Source of the DNA: an uncultured Ignavibacteriota bacterium
GTDB taxonomy: Bacteria > Bacteroidota > Ignavibacteria > UBA10030 > UBA8401
Length of the DNA: 64,000 nt
Assembly (NCBI GenBank): GCA_903861125.1
Contig: CAIOTF010000017.1
Coordinates: 124,001 to 188,000, forward strand
Direction of reading: 5' to 3'
Positions 26,888-35,150 of this stretch are shown one piece after another; within the stretch, counting starts at the first letter, position 1, and every line of letters starts with the position of its first letter. Below the pieces are notes generated by a model, which had not been told where the DNA came from, did not search any database, and saw only the letters and a list, made by a program, of their open reading frames with translations. The translations under genes and the position numbers were made by a program.

Positions 26888-27436
26888 TTATTTTTTTGAA
26901 TATGAAATGACCTTTTCCGGATGAGCGGCGACAAATGTCTTCCAATTCTTGAATCCGGAACGCGGCGCCGAGATCTTGTACGCATGGCAGACGGCAACGG
27001 CAAGAGCATCGGTTGAGTCGAAATGTTTCGGTGTTGCCTTTAAGTTCAGCATCGCCATCATCATATACTGAACCTGTTCCTTCGATGCCGCCCCTTTGCC
27101 CGTGACCGCTTTTTTGATTTCACGGGGAGAATATTCCGTCACCGGAATTTCGTGGTTCACACCTGCCAATATTGAAACACCCCGGGCCTGCCCGATCTTC
27201 AATGCTGATTGTGCATTTTTGGAATAGAACGCCGTTTCAATTGCGAATTCATCCGGATGAAATCTATCAATAACCGAGCACAAAGTCGAATAGATTTTTT
27301 TTAGTCGCAGCGGCATCGAAACATCGGCGGCGTTCTTGATCACCCCGACATCGAGCAGGGAGATGATCTTCCCATTCCGTTCGATTACGCCGTATCCTGC
27401 AATCAAAGTTCCCGGATCTATGCCGATGATGATCAT
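26888..27436 (-). CDS. ruvC: Crossover junction endodeoxyribonuclease RuvC
   Basis: A 182-residue resolvase that cuts Holliday junctions symmetrically. The RNase H-like acidic tetrad is intact: Asp7 in IGIDPGT, Glu67 in AIETAFY, and Asp140 with Asp143 in HFDSTDALAVAVCH. The basic VTGKGAASKEQVQ loop is also typical. Length is normal (about 160-190). The start codon overlaps the stop of recJ (ATGA), so the two are translationally coupled. With ruvA directly downstream, this is a recombination-repair operon. Confidence 0.97.
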   Translation of the reverse strand: MIIIGIDPGTLIAGYGVIERNGKIISLLDVGVIKNAADVSMPLRLKKIYSTLCSVIDRFHPDEFAIETAFYSKNAQSALKIGQARGVSILAGVNHEIPVTEYSPREIKKAVTGKGAASKEQVQYMMMAMLNLKATPKHFDSTDALAVAVCHAYKISAPRSGFKNWKTFVAAHPEKVISYSKK

Positions 27437-29139
27437 TTAAGGTCTTTAATCTTTAATTGTGTTAAACTGACGCCCGTAAAATCGTTCTCATCGATCGAAA
27501 AAACAAGATCGAGATTGTTTGATTTTTCTTTTACTAATCCGATCATTGACCCGAGACCAAATCCGATAGTGTCAAATGTTACATTATTTTTTTTGATCTT
27601 GAACCGCAAATGGTCCTTCCCGACGATACGTGGCAATCCCACCACTTGAACCCCTTTGGCAAGAAACGTCGGACGCATATTTTGCGGGCCGAACGGTGCG
27701 CACTGTTTCAAAATGCGGAGATATTTGGGCGTTAGTTCGGCAAGATCGATCTCCGAATCAATGTGGATTACCGGAGTCAGCAGTTCTTCCGTCAGCATTC
27801 CTTTAATTACCGCATTGAATGCAATCCGGAATTCATCAACTCTGTCCAGATCAATGCTCAATCCTGCAGCGTATTTGTGTCCTCCGAACTGCAGCAGTTT
27901 ATCCTCAACCATTTTGAGTGCTTGGTGAATGTTAACTCCCGAGATGCTGCGTGCTGATCCTTTGGCAACACCTTCCAGTGTTGTCAGCATAACAGCCGGA
28001 CGATAATATTTTTCCACCATTCGCGATGCAACAATGCCGACCACACCCGGATGCCATTGTTCTCGATGCATCACAATCGCTCCGTCACCGTTATCCTTAA
28101 AATATTGTTCTACCAGACTTTGTGCTTCGGTAAAGACCCCTTCATCGATCTTCCGCCGGGTGAGATTTTCCTGTTCTAATACTTTTGCAAACGAGATTGA
28201 ATCTTCATAATCGTCGCTCACAAGAAGTTCCACGGCACGTTTCGCGTCGCCGAGACGCCCGACCGCGTTGATACGGGGAGCCATGGAAAAAACAATCTGA
28301 CCGGTAGTAATTGCACCGATTTTCAGGTCGGCACTTTCCAACAATGCCCGGATGCCCGGACGGGTATTTGAATTGATCCGTTCAAGTCCGAGACGCACAA
28401 AGATCCTGTTCTCATCAATCAGCGGAACAATGTCCGCGGTTGTCGCCAGGGCAACAAAGTCGACATATTTCTCGATCTTCTCTTCATGACCAAGCGTACG
28501 GGCGACAGCCTGGATATATTTGTATCCCACACCGGTTCCGCAAAGACTTTTAAAGGGATAACGGCAATTTGGTTTCAATGCGTCCAGAATTGCAACGGCA
28601 TTCGGAAGTTCGTCAGCCGGTTCGTGATGGTCGCAGATAATAACGTCTATGCCGAGTTGACTTGCATATTCCACCTGGGCAAGTGCAGTGATCCCGCAGT
28701 CGATCGCAATGAGGAGTGTTACTCCTTCTTTTTTTGCAAACTCAACTCCGGGTTGGGAAATTCCATATCCTTCGGTCAAACGGTCGGGAATGTAATAGGT
28801 GACATCGCAGCCGATCTCTTTGAAATACAGAAAGAGCATACCGGCGCCGTTCGTGCCGTCAACATCATAATCGCCGTAAACAAGGATTTTTTCAGCGTTG
28901 TTCTTTGCGCGAAGCAAACGGTCAACAGCAATATACATACCGTCCATAAGGAACGGATCGTGGAGCTGGTCGATCGAAGGTCGGAAATATTTTTTTGCCT
29001 TTTCGAACGTATCAATCCCGCGGTTAATAAGGACTGACACAAGCGATGAGGAAATGGTAAGTTCGTCAGACAGTTGTTTGACGAGTTCAGATGGCGGAGC
29101 GGGAGCGACCGTCCACCGGTATTCTTTTTTTGACGTCAA
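27433..29139 (-). CDS. recJ: Single-stranded-DNA-specific exonuclease RecJ
   Basis: A 568-residue cytosolic 5'-3' exonuclease of the DHH superfamily, used in recombination and mismatch or base-excision repair. The DHH domain shows VYGDYDVDGTNGAGML at about 80-95, LIAIDCGITA and the DHH motif in VIICDHHEPADELPNA (about 155-170). The DHHA1 half has APRINAVGRLGDAKRAVELL and the GGHKYAAGLS motif, followed by a C-terminal OB-fold (HLRFKIKKNNVTFDTIGFG). Length is typical (about 560-580). It lies 67 bases downstream of rnpB and overlaps ruvC by 4 bases. Confidence 0.97.
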   Translation of the reverse strand: MTSKKEYRWTVAPAPPSELVKQLSDELTISSSLVSVLINRGIDTFEKAKKYFRPSIDQLHDPFLMDGMYIAVDRLLRAKNNAEKILVYGDYDVDGTNGAGMLFLYFKEIGCDVTYYIPDRLTEGYGISQPGVEFAKKEGVTLLIAIDCGITALAQVEYASQLGIDVIICDHHEPADELPNAVAILDALKPNCRYPFKSLCGTGVGYKYIQAVARTLGHEEKIEKYVDFVALATTADIVPLIDENRIFVRLGLERINSNTRPGIRALLESADLKIGAITTGQIVFSMAPRINAVGRLGDAKRAVELLVSDDYEDSISFAKVLEQENLTRRKIDEGVFTEAQSLVEQYFKDNGDGAIVMHREQWHPGVVGIVASRMVEKYYRPAVMLTTLEGVAKGSARSISGVNIHQALKMVEDKLLQFGGHKYAAGLSIDLDRVDEFRIAFNAVIKGMLTEELLTPVIHIDSEIDLAELTPKYLRILKQCAPFGPQNMRPTFLAKGVQVVGLPRIVGKDHLRFKIKKNNVTFDTIGFGLGSMIGLVKEKSNNLDLVFSIDENDFTGVSLTQLKIKDLK

Positions 29140-29206
29140 TGCAATTCTCCAATGTGATGACGTTAATTGTCATCGTGTGAGAGAATGCATCTTTCATTCT
29201 TACATG

Positions 29207-29732
29207 TTGTACAAAGCCAACAAAGTGCTGGGCTTGCCGATAAGCCGAATTTTGTCTGTTCGTTGATGTTATCGCAGAAGAGGCAATCATTTCTCTTGAT
29301 CATACATTGCTGCATGATTCTAGCGACCTACCCGTTTCGTCTCGGTAAAGAATTGAGCGGACATCTCTTTTTCCACGAATGGAAAACGAAACTTACGCGG
29401 TCTTGCTCTCAGTGGGGTTTGTCGTGTCCCGCAAGCGGGATCCTTTTCGGACCGGCAGCATTACTGCTGCCGCGGTGCGCTCTTACATTAAGTACGCTTG
29501 ATCGCATACCGCACCTTTTCACCCTTATCCCGATGCAGAGCACCGGGACGGTATTTTTTCTGTGACACTTTCCGTATCCCGACGGATCGGGACCCCGGAT
29601 GTTATCCGGCACTGTGTCCATCCCGAAGCGCCTGACGGCGTTTCGGGAAAGAGTTCGGACTTTCCTCCATAATTCGTGAATGAATTACAGCGATTGCCTG
29701 GCGTACCACGGCAGCTTGTTGGCTTTGCACAA
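29207..29732 (-). ncRNA. rnpB: RNase P RNA (catalytic subunit)
   Basis: The catalytic RNA that removes 5' leaders from tRNA precursors. On the minus strand, GAGGAAAGTCCGAACTC (complement of about 29651-29667) is the universal 5' P4 region. The conserved 3' part has GGGTAGGTCGCT (about 29320-29331) and ACAAAATTCGGCTTATCGGC (about 29236-29255). The ends are set by a 17-bp P1 helix with a single G-U pair between 29716-29732 and 29207-29223. This gives about 526 nt, longer than the usual 350-420 nt, so there are probable extensions in peripheral helices. Exact mature ends are inferred from P1 only. Confidence 0.93.
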
Positions 29733-29851
29733 CATTTCGCTGATGAGAATGAATAGATGATGAATTAAAAACTTGTACTGGCCGATCGATCGAGCGAAGG
29801 GCCATAATCATCAGAATGAACGTGATGATAAAAATTATTTGCATAGTCTAT

Positions 29852-30265
29852 TTACGGTTTTGTGTCTATCGCTTCATTGGCCAACGCATCCGCTTCTGCA
29901 TTCTGCGAGCGGGGGATATGGCTTATTAAAAATTTGAATAATGAAGATCCCAACGCCGCCTTCACTTTTTGGTGCATTACTTTCAAACCGGGATCTTTCA
30001 CTTTATACTGCCCGTTCATTTGACGGGCCATCAGTTCGCTGTCCGTCTGTACAACAAGAACAGAGCAGCGAAAAGTTTCAGAATCTCTGACAAGTTCGAC
30101 GCACTCGAGCAGCGCAGTATATTCGGCAACATTGTTGGTTGTTGTTCCAAGAAACCGTTTATGACTTTGAATCGTTGTGCCATTCTCGTCCTTGATCACT
30201 ATTCCAATGGCCGCATCGCCGGGATTACCGCGCGATGCTCCGTCAGTGAATGCCGTCAGTTTCAT
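29852..30265 (-). CDS. rnhA: Ribonuclease HI-family protein
   Basis: A 137-residue cytosolic nuclease that cuts the RNA strand of RNA-DNA hybrids. The acidic active site is complete: Asp8 in FTDGASRGNPG, Glu48 in NNVAEYTALL, Asp75 in VQTDSELMARQMNG and Asp126 in NAEADALAN. It lacks the basic protrusion of E. coli RNase HI and matches the short single-domain form found in many bacteria and archaea. The start overlaps the zinc-ribbon gene stop by one base. rnpB follows 119 bases downstream. This zinc ribbon, RNase H and rnpB order recurs in distant bacteria. Confidence 0.93.
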   Translation of the reverse strand: MKLTAFTDGASRGNPGDAAIGIVIKDENGTTIQSHKRFLGTTTNNVAEYTALLECVELVRDSETFRCSVLVVQTDSELMARQMNGQYKVKDPGLKVMHQKVKAALGSSLFKFLISHIPRSQNAEADALANEAIDTKP

Positions 30266-30990
30266 TAAACGGCGTTCGCAGTTTGTGCCAATTCATCCGA
30301 AACAATAATGCGTCCGCAATGCTGGCAAAGATAAATCTTGTCGTTACGCCGGATCTCCATGATGTGTTGGGGGGGAACCCTGTTGCCGCATCCGCTGCAC
30401 GATTGTTTACGTATCGTTGATACTGCTTTTCCGCGTCCGGACCTGATCTTATCATACCGTCCGATAATATCCTTGTTTAGTCGTGCGACGATCTTTTCGC
30501 GTTCATGGTTGTATTTCAGTTCTTCGTCTTCCGTTTCTTTGGAAACCACTGCGAGTTCATCTGCGTGTTCCTTCAGCGTTTCATTCAGTTCGTTCAACGT
30601 GTTTTGGTATTCTTCCTGTTCACTCTTCGCAATCGACATCTGATTTTCAAAATCCTCGAACTGTTTGGTGAGGGTCTTCACGGTCTCTTCGGCAAAGTCA
30701 ATCTCCTTAGTGATCGCATCGTATTCCTTATTATTACGGACCTGATACTGCTGCTCTTTATACTTCTTTAATTTTTCCTCGAAATCTTTGATGTCGTTGT
30801 CTGCCGTATTGCGCGAGGCAACAAATTCATCAATAAATTTCTGTTTTGCATCCGCCTTTTCCGTCAGTTCTGCGATTTTCTTCTTCAGATCCCTCACGGT
30901 TTCCGGCAGATCGCCTTTTAATTCTTCCACGTCGTCCAGATTGCTGTCAACTTTTTGCAGTAGATATAATAACCGAAGCGTTTCTTCCAA
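30265..30990 (-). CDS. Coiled-coil C4 zinc-ribbon protein (zf-RING_7 family)
   Basis: A 241-residue cytosolic protein. Residues about 10-175 are a long, highly charged coiled coil with heptad-like Leu/Ile spacing. The C-terminal 45 residues form a C4 zinc ribbon: CSGC...(about 24 residues)...CQHC (PF02591 type). Members are widespread and probably bind nucleic acid or act with RNase H or tRNA/RNA metabolism, but the function is not established. It starts 14 bases after the nif3-like gene, and its stop overlaps the RNase H start by one base, so all three are one transcript. Confidence 0.9.
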   Translation of the reverse strand: MEETLRLLYLLQKVDSNLDDVEELKGDLPETVRDLKKKIAELTEKADAKQKFIDEFVASRNTADNDIKDFEEKLKKYKEQQYQVRNNKEYDAITKEIDFAEETVKTLTKQFEDFENQMSIAKSEQEEYQNTLNELNETLKEHADELAVVSKETEDEELKYNHEREKIVARLNKDIIGRYDKIRSGRGKAVSTIRKQSCSGCGNRVPPQHIMEIRRNDKIYLCQHCGRIIVSDELAQTANAV

Positions 30991-31004
30991 TTGATACTCC
31001 TTGC

Positions 31005-32108
31005 TTAGAATATATGTACGGGATTTGTGCTGTGTTTTGTTATATAAACTTTTCCGGAATGGTTGTTCCGTTTAAACATCTCCTGGATCTTTTTTTCAAG
31101 AGCAGGCAAGACGACGTTTTCTGTTTCGTAATGTCCTGCATCAACAAGAAGGATGTTCTCTTCAAAATCCTGGAATGTATGATACTTCAGGTCCGCCGTT
31201 ACCATCGCATCGGCGTTCCGAGAGACCGCATCCGGGATGCAATCACTGCCGGAACCTCCGCAAACGGCTACCCGGCGAATAATTTTTGAATTTCCTGAAT
31301 ACCGCAATGCGTTCACACCTAGTCTCTTCTTCACAAGAGTTAAAAATTCTTTCTGCGTAATTCCTTTCGCAAGAGTACCGATCGCACCGAGTCCGTATTC
31401 GGTATTCCGGTTGAGAAGAGGGAAGATGTCATATGCAACCTCTTCGTACGGGTGCGCTTTTATCATTGCCGATATGACGGTACCGGTTTTCCAAGTTTCC
31501 GCCAGCATTTCCAACCGCACTTCACGCACTCGCTCAAGTTTTCCGACTTTGCCGAGGAACGGCTTTGCGTCGCTCATACCGCGAAATGTTCCGGTCCCTT
31601 CGCCTCGAAAGCTGCATTGGTCGTATTTTGTGAACATTCCTGCTCCGGCTTCGTGCATCGCGCTAGCCACCGCTTCAACATGATCCTCCGGTACAAATAC
31701 GACAACAGCAGTTAAACTTTCTTTGATGGGGGAGAGAATCTGCACATCGGTCAATCCTAATTTCCCCGCCAGCGCAAAGTTCACTCCCCATTTCACACTG
31801 TCCAGATTTGTATGGGCAGCGAAAAGATTTATTTTGTTTTCCGTAAGAAAGAGCACCAACTCGCCGATACGAGATGAAGCCGTAATATTCTGCAGCGGAT
31901 TGAACAGCAATGGATGATGAGTAACAATGAAATTTGAATCTTTCTTCCTTGCTTCTTCTGCTACATCCATAGTCAGATCGAGCGCAACAATGATATTCCG
32001 TATTGTATCGTTCTCACGTCCGATAAGGAGTCCGATGTTGTCTCGTTTCCAAGCGATAGCCGACGGCGCTATTTGTTCAAACTGTTTTTGGAATTCTCTA
32101 ATTTTCAC
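31005..32108 (-). CDS. Nif3-like dinuclear metal-centre protein
   Basis: A 367-residue cytosolic protein of the Nif3/YbgI/YqfO family, annotated as GTP cyclohydrolase 1 type 2-like. Metal ligands are His64 and His65 in VTHHPLLF, an AHTNLDSV motif at about 98-105, and the C-terminal VDAGHYETEN. Between the two Nif3 halves (about 130-235) is the CutA/PII-like insert typical of the long YqfO form (VVVFVPEDHVEAVASAMHEAG). The physiological role is unresolved. As the first gene of the minus-strand block it precedes the zinc-ribbon gene, an arrangement common in many phyla. Confidence 0.93.
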   Translation of the reverse strand: MKIREFQKQFEQIAPSAIAWKRDNIGLLIGRENDTIRNIIVALDLTMDVAEEARKKDSNFIVTHHPLLFNPLQNITASSRIGELVLFLTENKINLFAAHTNLDSVKWGVNFALAGKLGLTDVQILSPIKESLTAVVVFVPEDHVEAVASAMHEAGAGMFTKYDQCSFRGEGTGTFRGMSDAKPFLGKVGKLERVREVRLEMLAETWKTGTVISAMIKAHPYEEVAYDIFPLLNRNTEYGLGAIGTLAKGITQKEFLTLVKKRLGVNALRYSGNSKIIRRVAVCGGSGSDCIPDAVSRNADAMVTADLKYHTFQDFEENILLVDAGHYETENVVLPALEKKIQEMFKRNNHSGKVYITKHSTNPVHIF

Positions 32109-32129
32109 TCGTTACTGTAAGGTGACGGC

Positions 32130-32170
32130 AAAAAAAAAGTCCCGTTGGATATTCGGGACGATTCTTTTTA
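32130..32170. terminator. Orphan bidirectional terminator-like hairpin between divergent genes
   Basis: GTCCCG (32139-32144) pairs with CGGGAC (32154-32159) around a 9-base loop. A run of nine A precedes it and TTCTTTTT follows, so both strands show a stem followed by a T-run. It lies between the starts of two divergent genes, where no terminator is expected. Confidence 0.45.
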
Positions 32171-32316
32171 TTGAAAAAGTTTGATGAATAATTTTTTCTT
32201 TTGCACTATTAATTTCGTAGGTGTTGGAGTCATAGTCCGGTTTATTTTCTACTCTAAAGTAGCAAAACTATCGAAAATATGCAAGATTGACTTTGCCTCA
32301 TTTTTTCGGTAAGTTT

Positions 32317-33033
32317 ATGTCGAAAAAGTTATCGTTTGCCGGTTTCTCTCAACCAAATCTTAATCCTTCGGAGTGTAACGTATTGATTACTGAGTATGGC
32401 TATGACGTTTTTTTCTCTGTTACCGCTTTTTGTCTTATCCTTGGTCTGGGAGCATATTACTTCATCGATCAAGCCATAGTTAAATTGGTATTGATCTCGC
32501 TTTCAATTCTGCTGTTCATTTTCACACTTAATTTTTTCAGGGACCCCGACCGCGCATCTCCGCAAGGCGATACTCTTGTCCTTTCTCCTGCCGACGGCAC
32601 CGTGATTAAAATCGAACATGTTGTTGAAGATACGTATATCAAAGGGGAAGCCACCCTGGTGTGCATCTTTATGTCTCCGGTAAATGTTCATGTGAACCGG
32701 AATCCCGTCACCGGAACAGTCGGATATTATGAATATGTGAAAGGGGAGTTTTTTGCGGCGTTTGAAGATAAAGCATCATTGAAAAATGAGCAGACCCACA
32801 TTGGAATTGAAAATTCACATGGAAAAGTTTATTTCAAACAGATCGCCGGATTTATTGCCCGAAGGATCGTAGCAAATGTGAAGGTAGGGGATCAAGTAGA
32901 GCGGGGAAAACGCTTCGGGATGATAAAATTTGGCTCGCGAGTAGACATTTATGTCCCGAAAAATTCGGAGGTCAAAGTGGTGTTGAACCAAAAGACCGTT
33001 GCCGGTGAAACAATTGTAGCGGAGATGAAGTGA
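32317..33033 (+). CDS. psd: Phosphatidylserine decarboxylase (short, archaeal-like type)
   Basis: A 238-residue inner-membrane-associated, pyruvoyl-dependent enzyme making phosphatidylethanolamine from phosphatidylserine. Two membrane segments lie at about 30-50 and 54-73. The Psd fold follows: FRDPDRASP, LSPADGTV, FMSPVNVHVNRNPVTG and the self-cleavage site at Gly206-Ser207 in IKFGSRVDIYVP, which creates the pyruvoyl group. Length matches the short type II family (about 210-240). An in-frame TTG at 32287 would add 10 residues; the ATG at 32317 is preferred. Its TGA overlaps the GTG of pssA, so the two successive phospholipid steps are coupled. Confidence 0.95.
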   Translation: MSKKLSFAGFSQPNLNPSECNVLITEYGYDVFFSVTAFCLILGLGAYYFIDQAIVKLVLISLSILLFIFTLNFFRDPDRASPQGDTLVLSPADGTVIKIEHVVEDTYIKGEATLVCIFMSPVNVHVNRNPVTGTVGYYEYVKGEFFAAFEDKASLKNEQTHIGIENSHGKVYFKQIAGFIARRIVANVKVGDQVERGKRFGMIKFGSRVDIYVPKNSEVKVVLNQKTVAGETIVAEMK

Positions 33034-33791
33034 GAATAACGCGCGCAGTCGTACCGACGCTCTTCACCGTACTGAATATGTTCTGCGGTCTGCTTTCCAT
33101 TGTGCAGGCGAGCGAAGGAAAATTTGTTGAAGCATCGTATTTCATTATTCTTGCCGGAGTCTTTGATGCTCTGGACGGTGTGATGGCACGGCTTACAAAA
33201 TCGAGCAGCCAATTCGGTGTTGAGATCGATTCTCTTTCGGATATCGTTTCATTTGGCGCTGCGCCCGCGTTCCTTGTCTACAAAATTCATTTGTTCCATT
33301 TCAATGAGTGGGGTTTGATCATTAGTTCTCTACTGATGATCATGGGGGGAATTCGTCTTGCACGGTTTAACGTTCAGTTGGTAGGATTTGACAAGGATTA
33401 TTTCACCGGTCTTCCTATACCGTCAAGTGCATTTGCGGTCGTTTCATTCATCCTTACATTCAACGTTGACGGAAATCGCCTGGAAGGAATTCCTGCGATG
33501 ATGCTAGCACCGTTGAGCATTGCCATGTCGCTGATTATGGTAAGCAAAATAAAATATGATACACTGCCGAAATTTTCCGCAAAAGAACTCAAGAAGCATC
33601 CGGTAAAATCAATTTCATTTTTCTTCTCCATGCTGTTGATCATCTTTACTAAAGGAATGGCCCTTTTCTATCTGTTTGCGGCATTCGTGACATTCGGACT
33701 TTTGCGATATGTCTATCTGCTGTTCGCCGCACCAGATCATAAAGAGGCCAAAGACATGGATCCCGAAGAAGCCCCGAGTTACGATATCTGA
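33030..33791 (+). CDS. pssA: CDP-diacylglycerol-serine O-phosphatidyltransferase
   Basis: A 253-residue integral membrane enzyme joining CDP-diacylglycerol and serine to give phosphatidylserine, the substrate of the adjacent decarboxylase. The CDP-alcohol phosphatidyltransferase motif DG(x2)AR(x8)G(x3)D(x3)D is exact: Asp49, Gly50, Ala53, Arg54, Gly63, Asp67 and Asp71. About six membrane segments can be seen, with an acidic C-terminal tail (DMDPEEAP). The GTG start overlaps the psd stop by 4 bases. Confidence 0.96.
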   Translation: MRITRAVVPTLFTVLNMFCGLLSIVQASEGKFVEASYFIILAGVFDALDGVMARLTKSSSQFGVEIDSLSDIVSFGAAPAFLVYKIHLFHFNEWGLIISSLLMIMGGIRLARFNVQLVGFDKDYFTGLPIPSSAFAVVSFILTFNVDGNRLEGIPAMMLAPLSIAMSLIMVSKIKYDTLPKFSAKELKKHPVKSISFFFSMLLIIFTKGMALFYLFAAFVTFGLLRYVYLLFAAPDHKEAKDMDPEEAPSYDI

Positions 33792-33806
33792 TTGGATAAA
33801 ATAATT

Positions 33807-34055
33807 ATGTATCAATCGACCATTACAATAACACTTCGGCCATCGATCCTCGATGTTCAGGGCAAAGCGGTGGAACTTGGGATCCATACGTTGGGAATGA
33901 AGGAAGTCGAAAATGTCCGCATCGGAAAATCTATCCAAATGACGGTGAATGCAGCGTCCGACGATGATGCAAAACGTATCACCGAGGAAGCGTGCAAAAA
34001 ACTGCTTGCCAATTCCGTTATGGAAGACTATTCCTTTACGATTAAAAAATTATGA
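33807..34055 (+). CDS. purS: Phosphoribosylformylglycinamidine synthase subunit PurS
   Basis: An 82-residue cytosolic bridging subunit that holds PurL and PurQ together in the fourth step of purine synthesis. The family pattern is clear: [23 protein letters not shown], then [14 protein letters not shown] and a C-terminal VMEDYSFTI strand. The ATG at 33807 is used; a TTG five codons upstream lies just after the pssA stop. Its stop overlaps the purQ ATG by 4 bases. The catalytic subunit purL is not in the window. Confidence 0.96.
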   Translation: MYQSTITITLRPSILDVQGKAVELGIHTLGMKEVENVRIGKSIQMTVNAASDDDAKRITEEACKKLLANSVMEDYSFTIKKL

Positions 34056-34768
34056 GTGCGTCGAAGTTAAAATTTGGAATTGTTGTGTTCCCCGGTTCTA
34101 ACTGCGATCACGATGCATATCACGCGGCTAAACATGTGATGAACCAGGATGCCGAATTCCTCTGGCACAAAGAACCTGATTTGAAACACTCTGATGTGAT
34201 AATCCTTCCGGGCGGGTTTTCGTACGGAGATTATCTCCGCACCGGTGCGATCGCACGTTTCTCTCCGATAATGAATGAAGTGATCACATTTGCCAACAAC
34301 GGCGGAATAGTTGTAGGCATTTGCAACGGTTTCCAGATCCTCTGCGAGTCGGGTCTGCTTCCCGGCGTTCTTCTGCGGAACCGGTCACTGCTGTTCTCCA
34401 GCAAACATGTGAATATTAGAGTTGAGCATTCGGAATCACGATTTACAAACGATCTGACCGCAGGTGATATCCTGAGCACTCCAATCGCACACGGTGAAGG
34501 GAATTATTTTGCCGAACAGGAAACCATCAATGCAATTGAAGAGAATGGTCAGGTTCTGTTTCGCTACTGCGATGAATTCGGCGAGGTCACGGACGGCTCA
34601 AATCCGAACGGCTCGATCAATAATATTGCAGGCATTATGAACAAGAACGGAAATGTAATGGGAATGATGCCGCATCCTGAACGCGCATGCGAAACTCAGC
34701 TTGGTTCGGCTGATGGGAAAAGGATTTTTGAATCACTGATAAAAAGTTTTATACTACAAACAAATTAA
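34052..34768 (+). CDS. purQ: Phosphoribosylformylglycinamidine synthase glutaminase subunit PurQ
   Basis: A 238-residue class I glutamine amidotransferase that supplies ammonia to PurL. The oxyanion strand [12 protein letters not shown], the nucleophile Cys91 in GICNGFQ and the His-Glu of MPHPERA near the C-terminus form the catalytic set. [15 protein letters not shown] is the family N-terminus. Length is typical (about 225-240). It is translationally coupled to purS; the four genes from psd to purQ appear to be one transcript. Confidence 0.97.
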   Translation: MSASKLKFGIVVFPGSNCDHDAYHAAKHVMNQDAEFLWHKEPDLKHSDVIILPGGFSYGDYLRTGAIARFSPIMNEVITFANNGGIVVGICNGFQILCESGLLPGVLLRNRSLLFSSKHVNIRVEHSESRFTNDLTAGDILSTPIAHGEGNYFAEQETINAIEENGQVLFRYCDEFGEVTDGSNPNGSINNIAGIMNKNGNVMGMMPHPERACETQLGSADGKRIFESLIKSFILQTN

Positions 34769-34819
34769 TAGTGCAAAAAAATATTTGTCAATAACGTATT
34801 ATTAAGGAAGGAAGATGGT

Positions 34820-35068
34820 ATGATGGGACTCGGAACGCAGGAAATAATTCTAATACTTCTGGTTGTTTTGATTTTCTTTGGTGCAAAAAAAATCCCTGAA
34901 CTTGCAAAAGGACTTGGCAAAGGTGTCAGCGAATTCAAAAAAGGGATGAATGATATCCAATCCGAATTGCAGAAGGAAGAAAGCAAAGAGGATGATTTGA
35001 AACGCAGAGAATCCGAACTTGCACGCCGTGAAGCGGAATTGAATAAACGGTTGGAAGAAAAAAAATAA
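34820..35068 (+). CDS. tatA: Twin-arginine translocase TatA/TatE family subunit
   Basis: An 82-residue inner-membrane protein forming the translocation pore of the Tat system for folded proteins. A short N-terminal membrane helix (7-22) is followed by the hinge [24 protein letters not shown], the defining TatA amphipathic helix. The last 40 residues are highly charged and predicted as coiled coil (repeats of [14 protein letters not shown] type). An ATG at 34815 is closed by an immediate stop, so the ATG at 34820 after AAGGAAGGAAG is used. No tatC is nearby. Confidence 0.93.
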   Translation: MMGLGTQEIILILLVVLIFFGAKKIPELAKGLGKGVSEFKKGMNDIQSELQKEESKEDDLKRRESELARREAELNKRLEEKK

Positions 35069-35150
35069 CGGATCGTTGCCCGTAGTGTTTTTTGTTACAC
35101 CGGCGGCCGGCTTGTTGAACTCCCAAACGGGGAATTATTAGCGGACTATT

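Noticed and set aside
26832-26945. N-terminal extension of ruvA by 38 codons
   Set aside because: The extension runs over the ruvC 3' end, and RuvA proteins start at MI(S/G)YLKG, which is the internal ATG at 26831.
28486-29037. Plus-strand 183-codon open frame
   Set aside because: Antisense to the DHH domain of recJ, which is fully conserved on the other strand.
29602-29844. Minus-strand 80-codon open frame with hydrophobic start
   Set aside because: It overlaps the conserved 5' half of rnpB, including the P4 block, and has no family resemblance.
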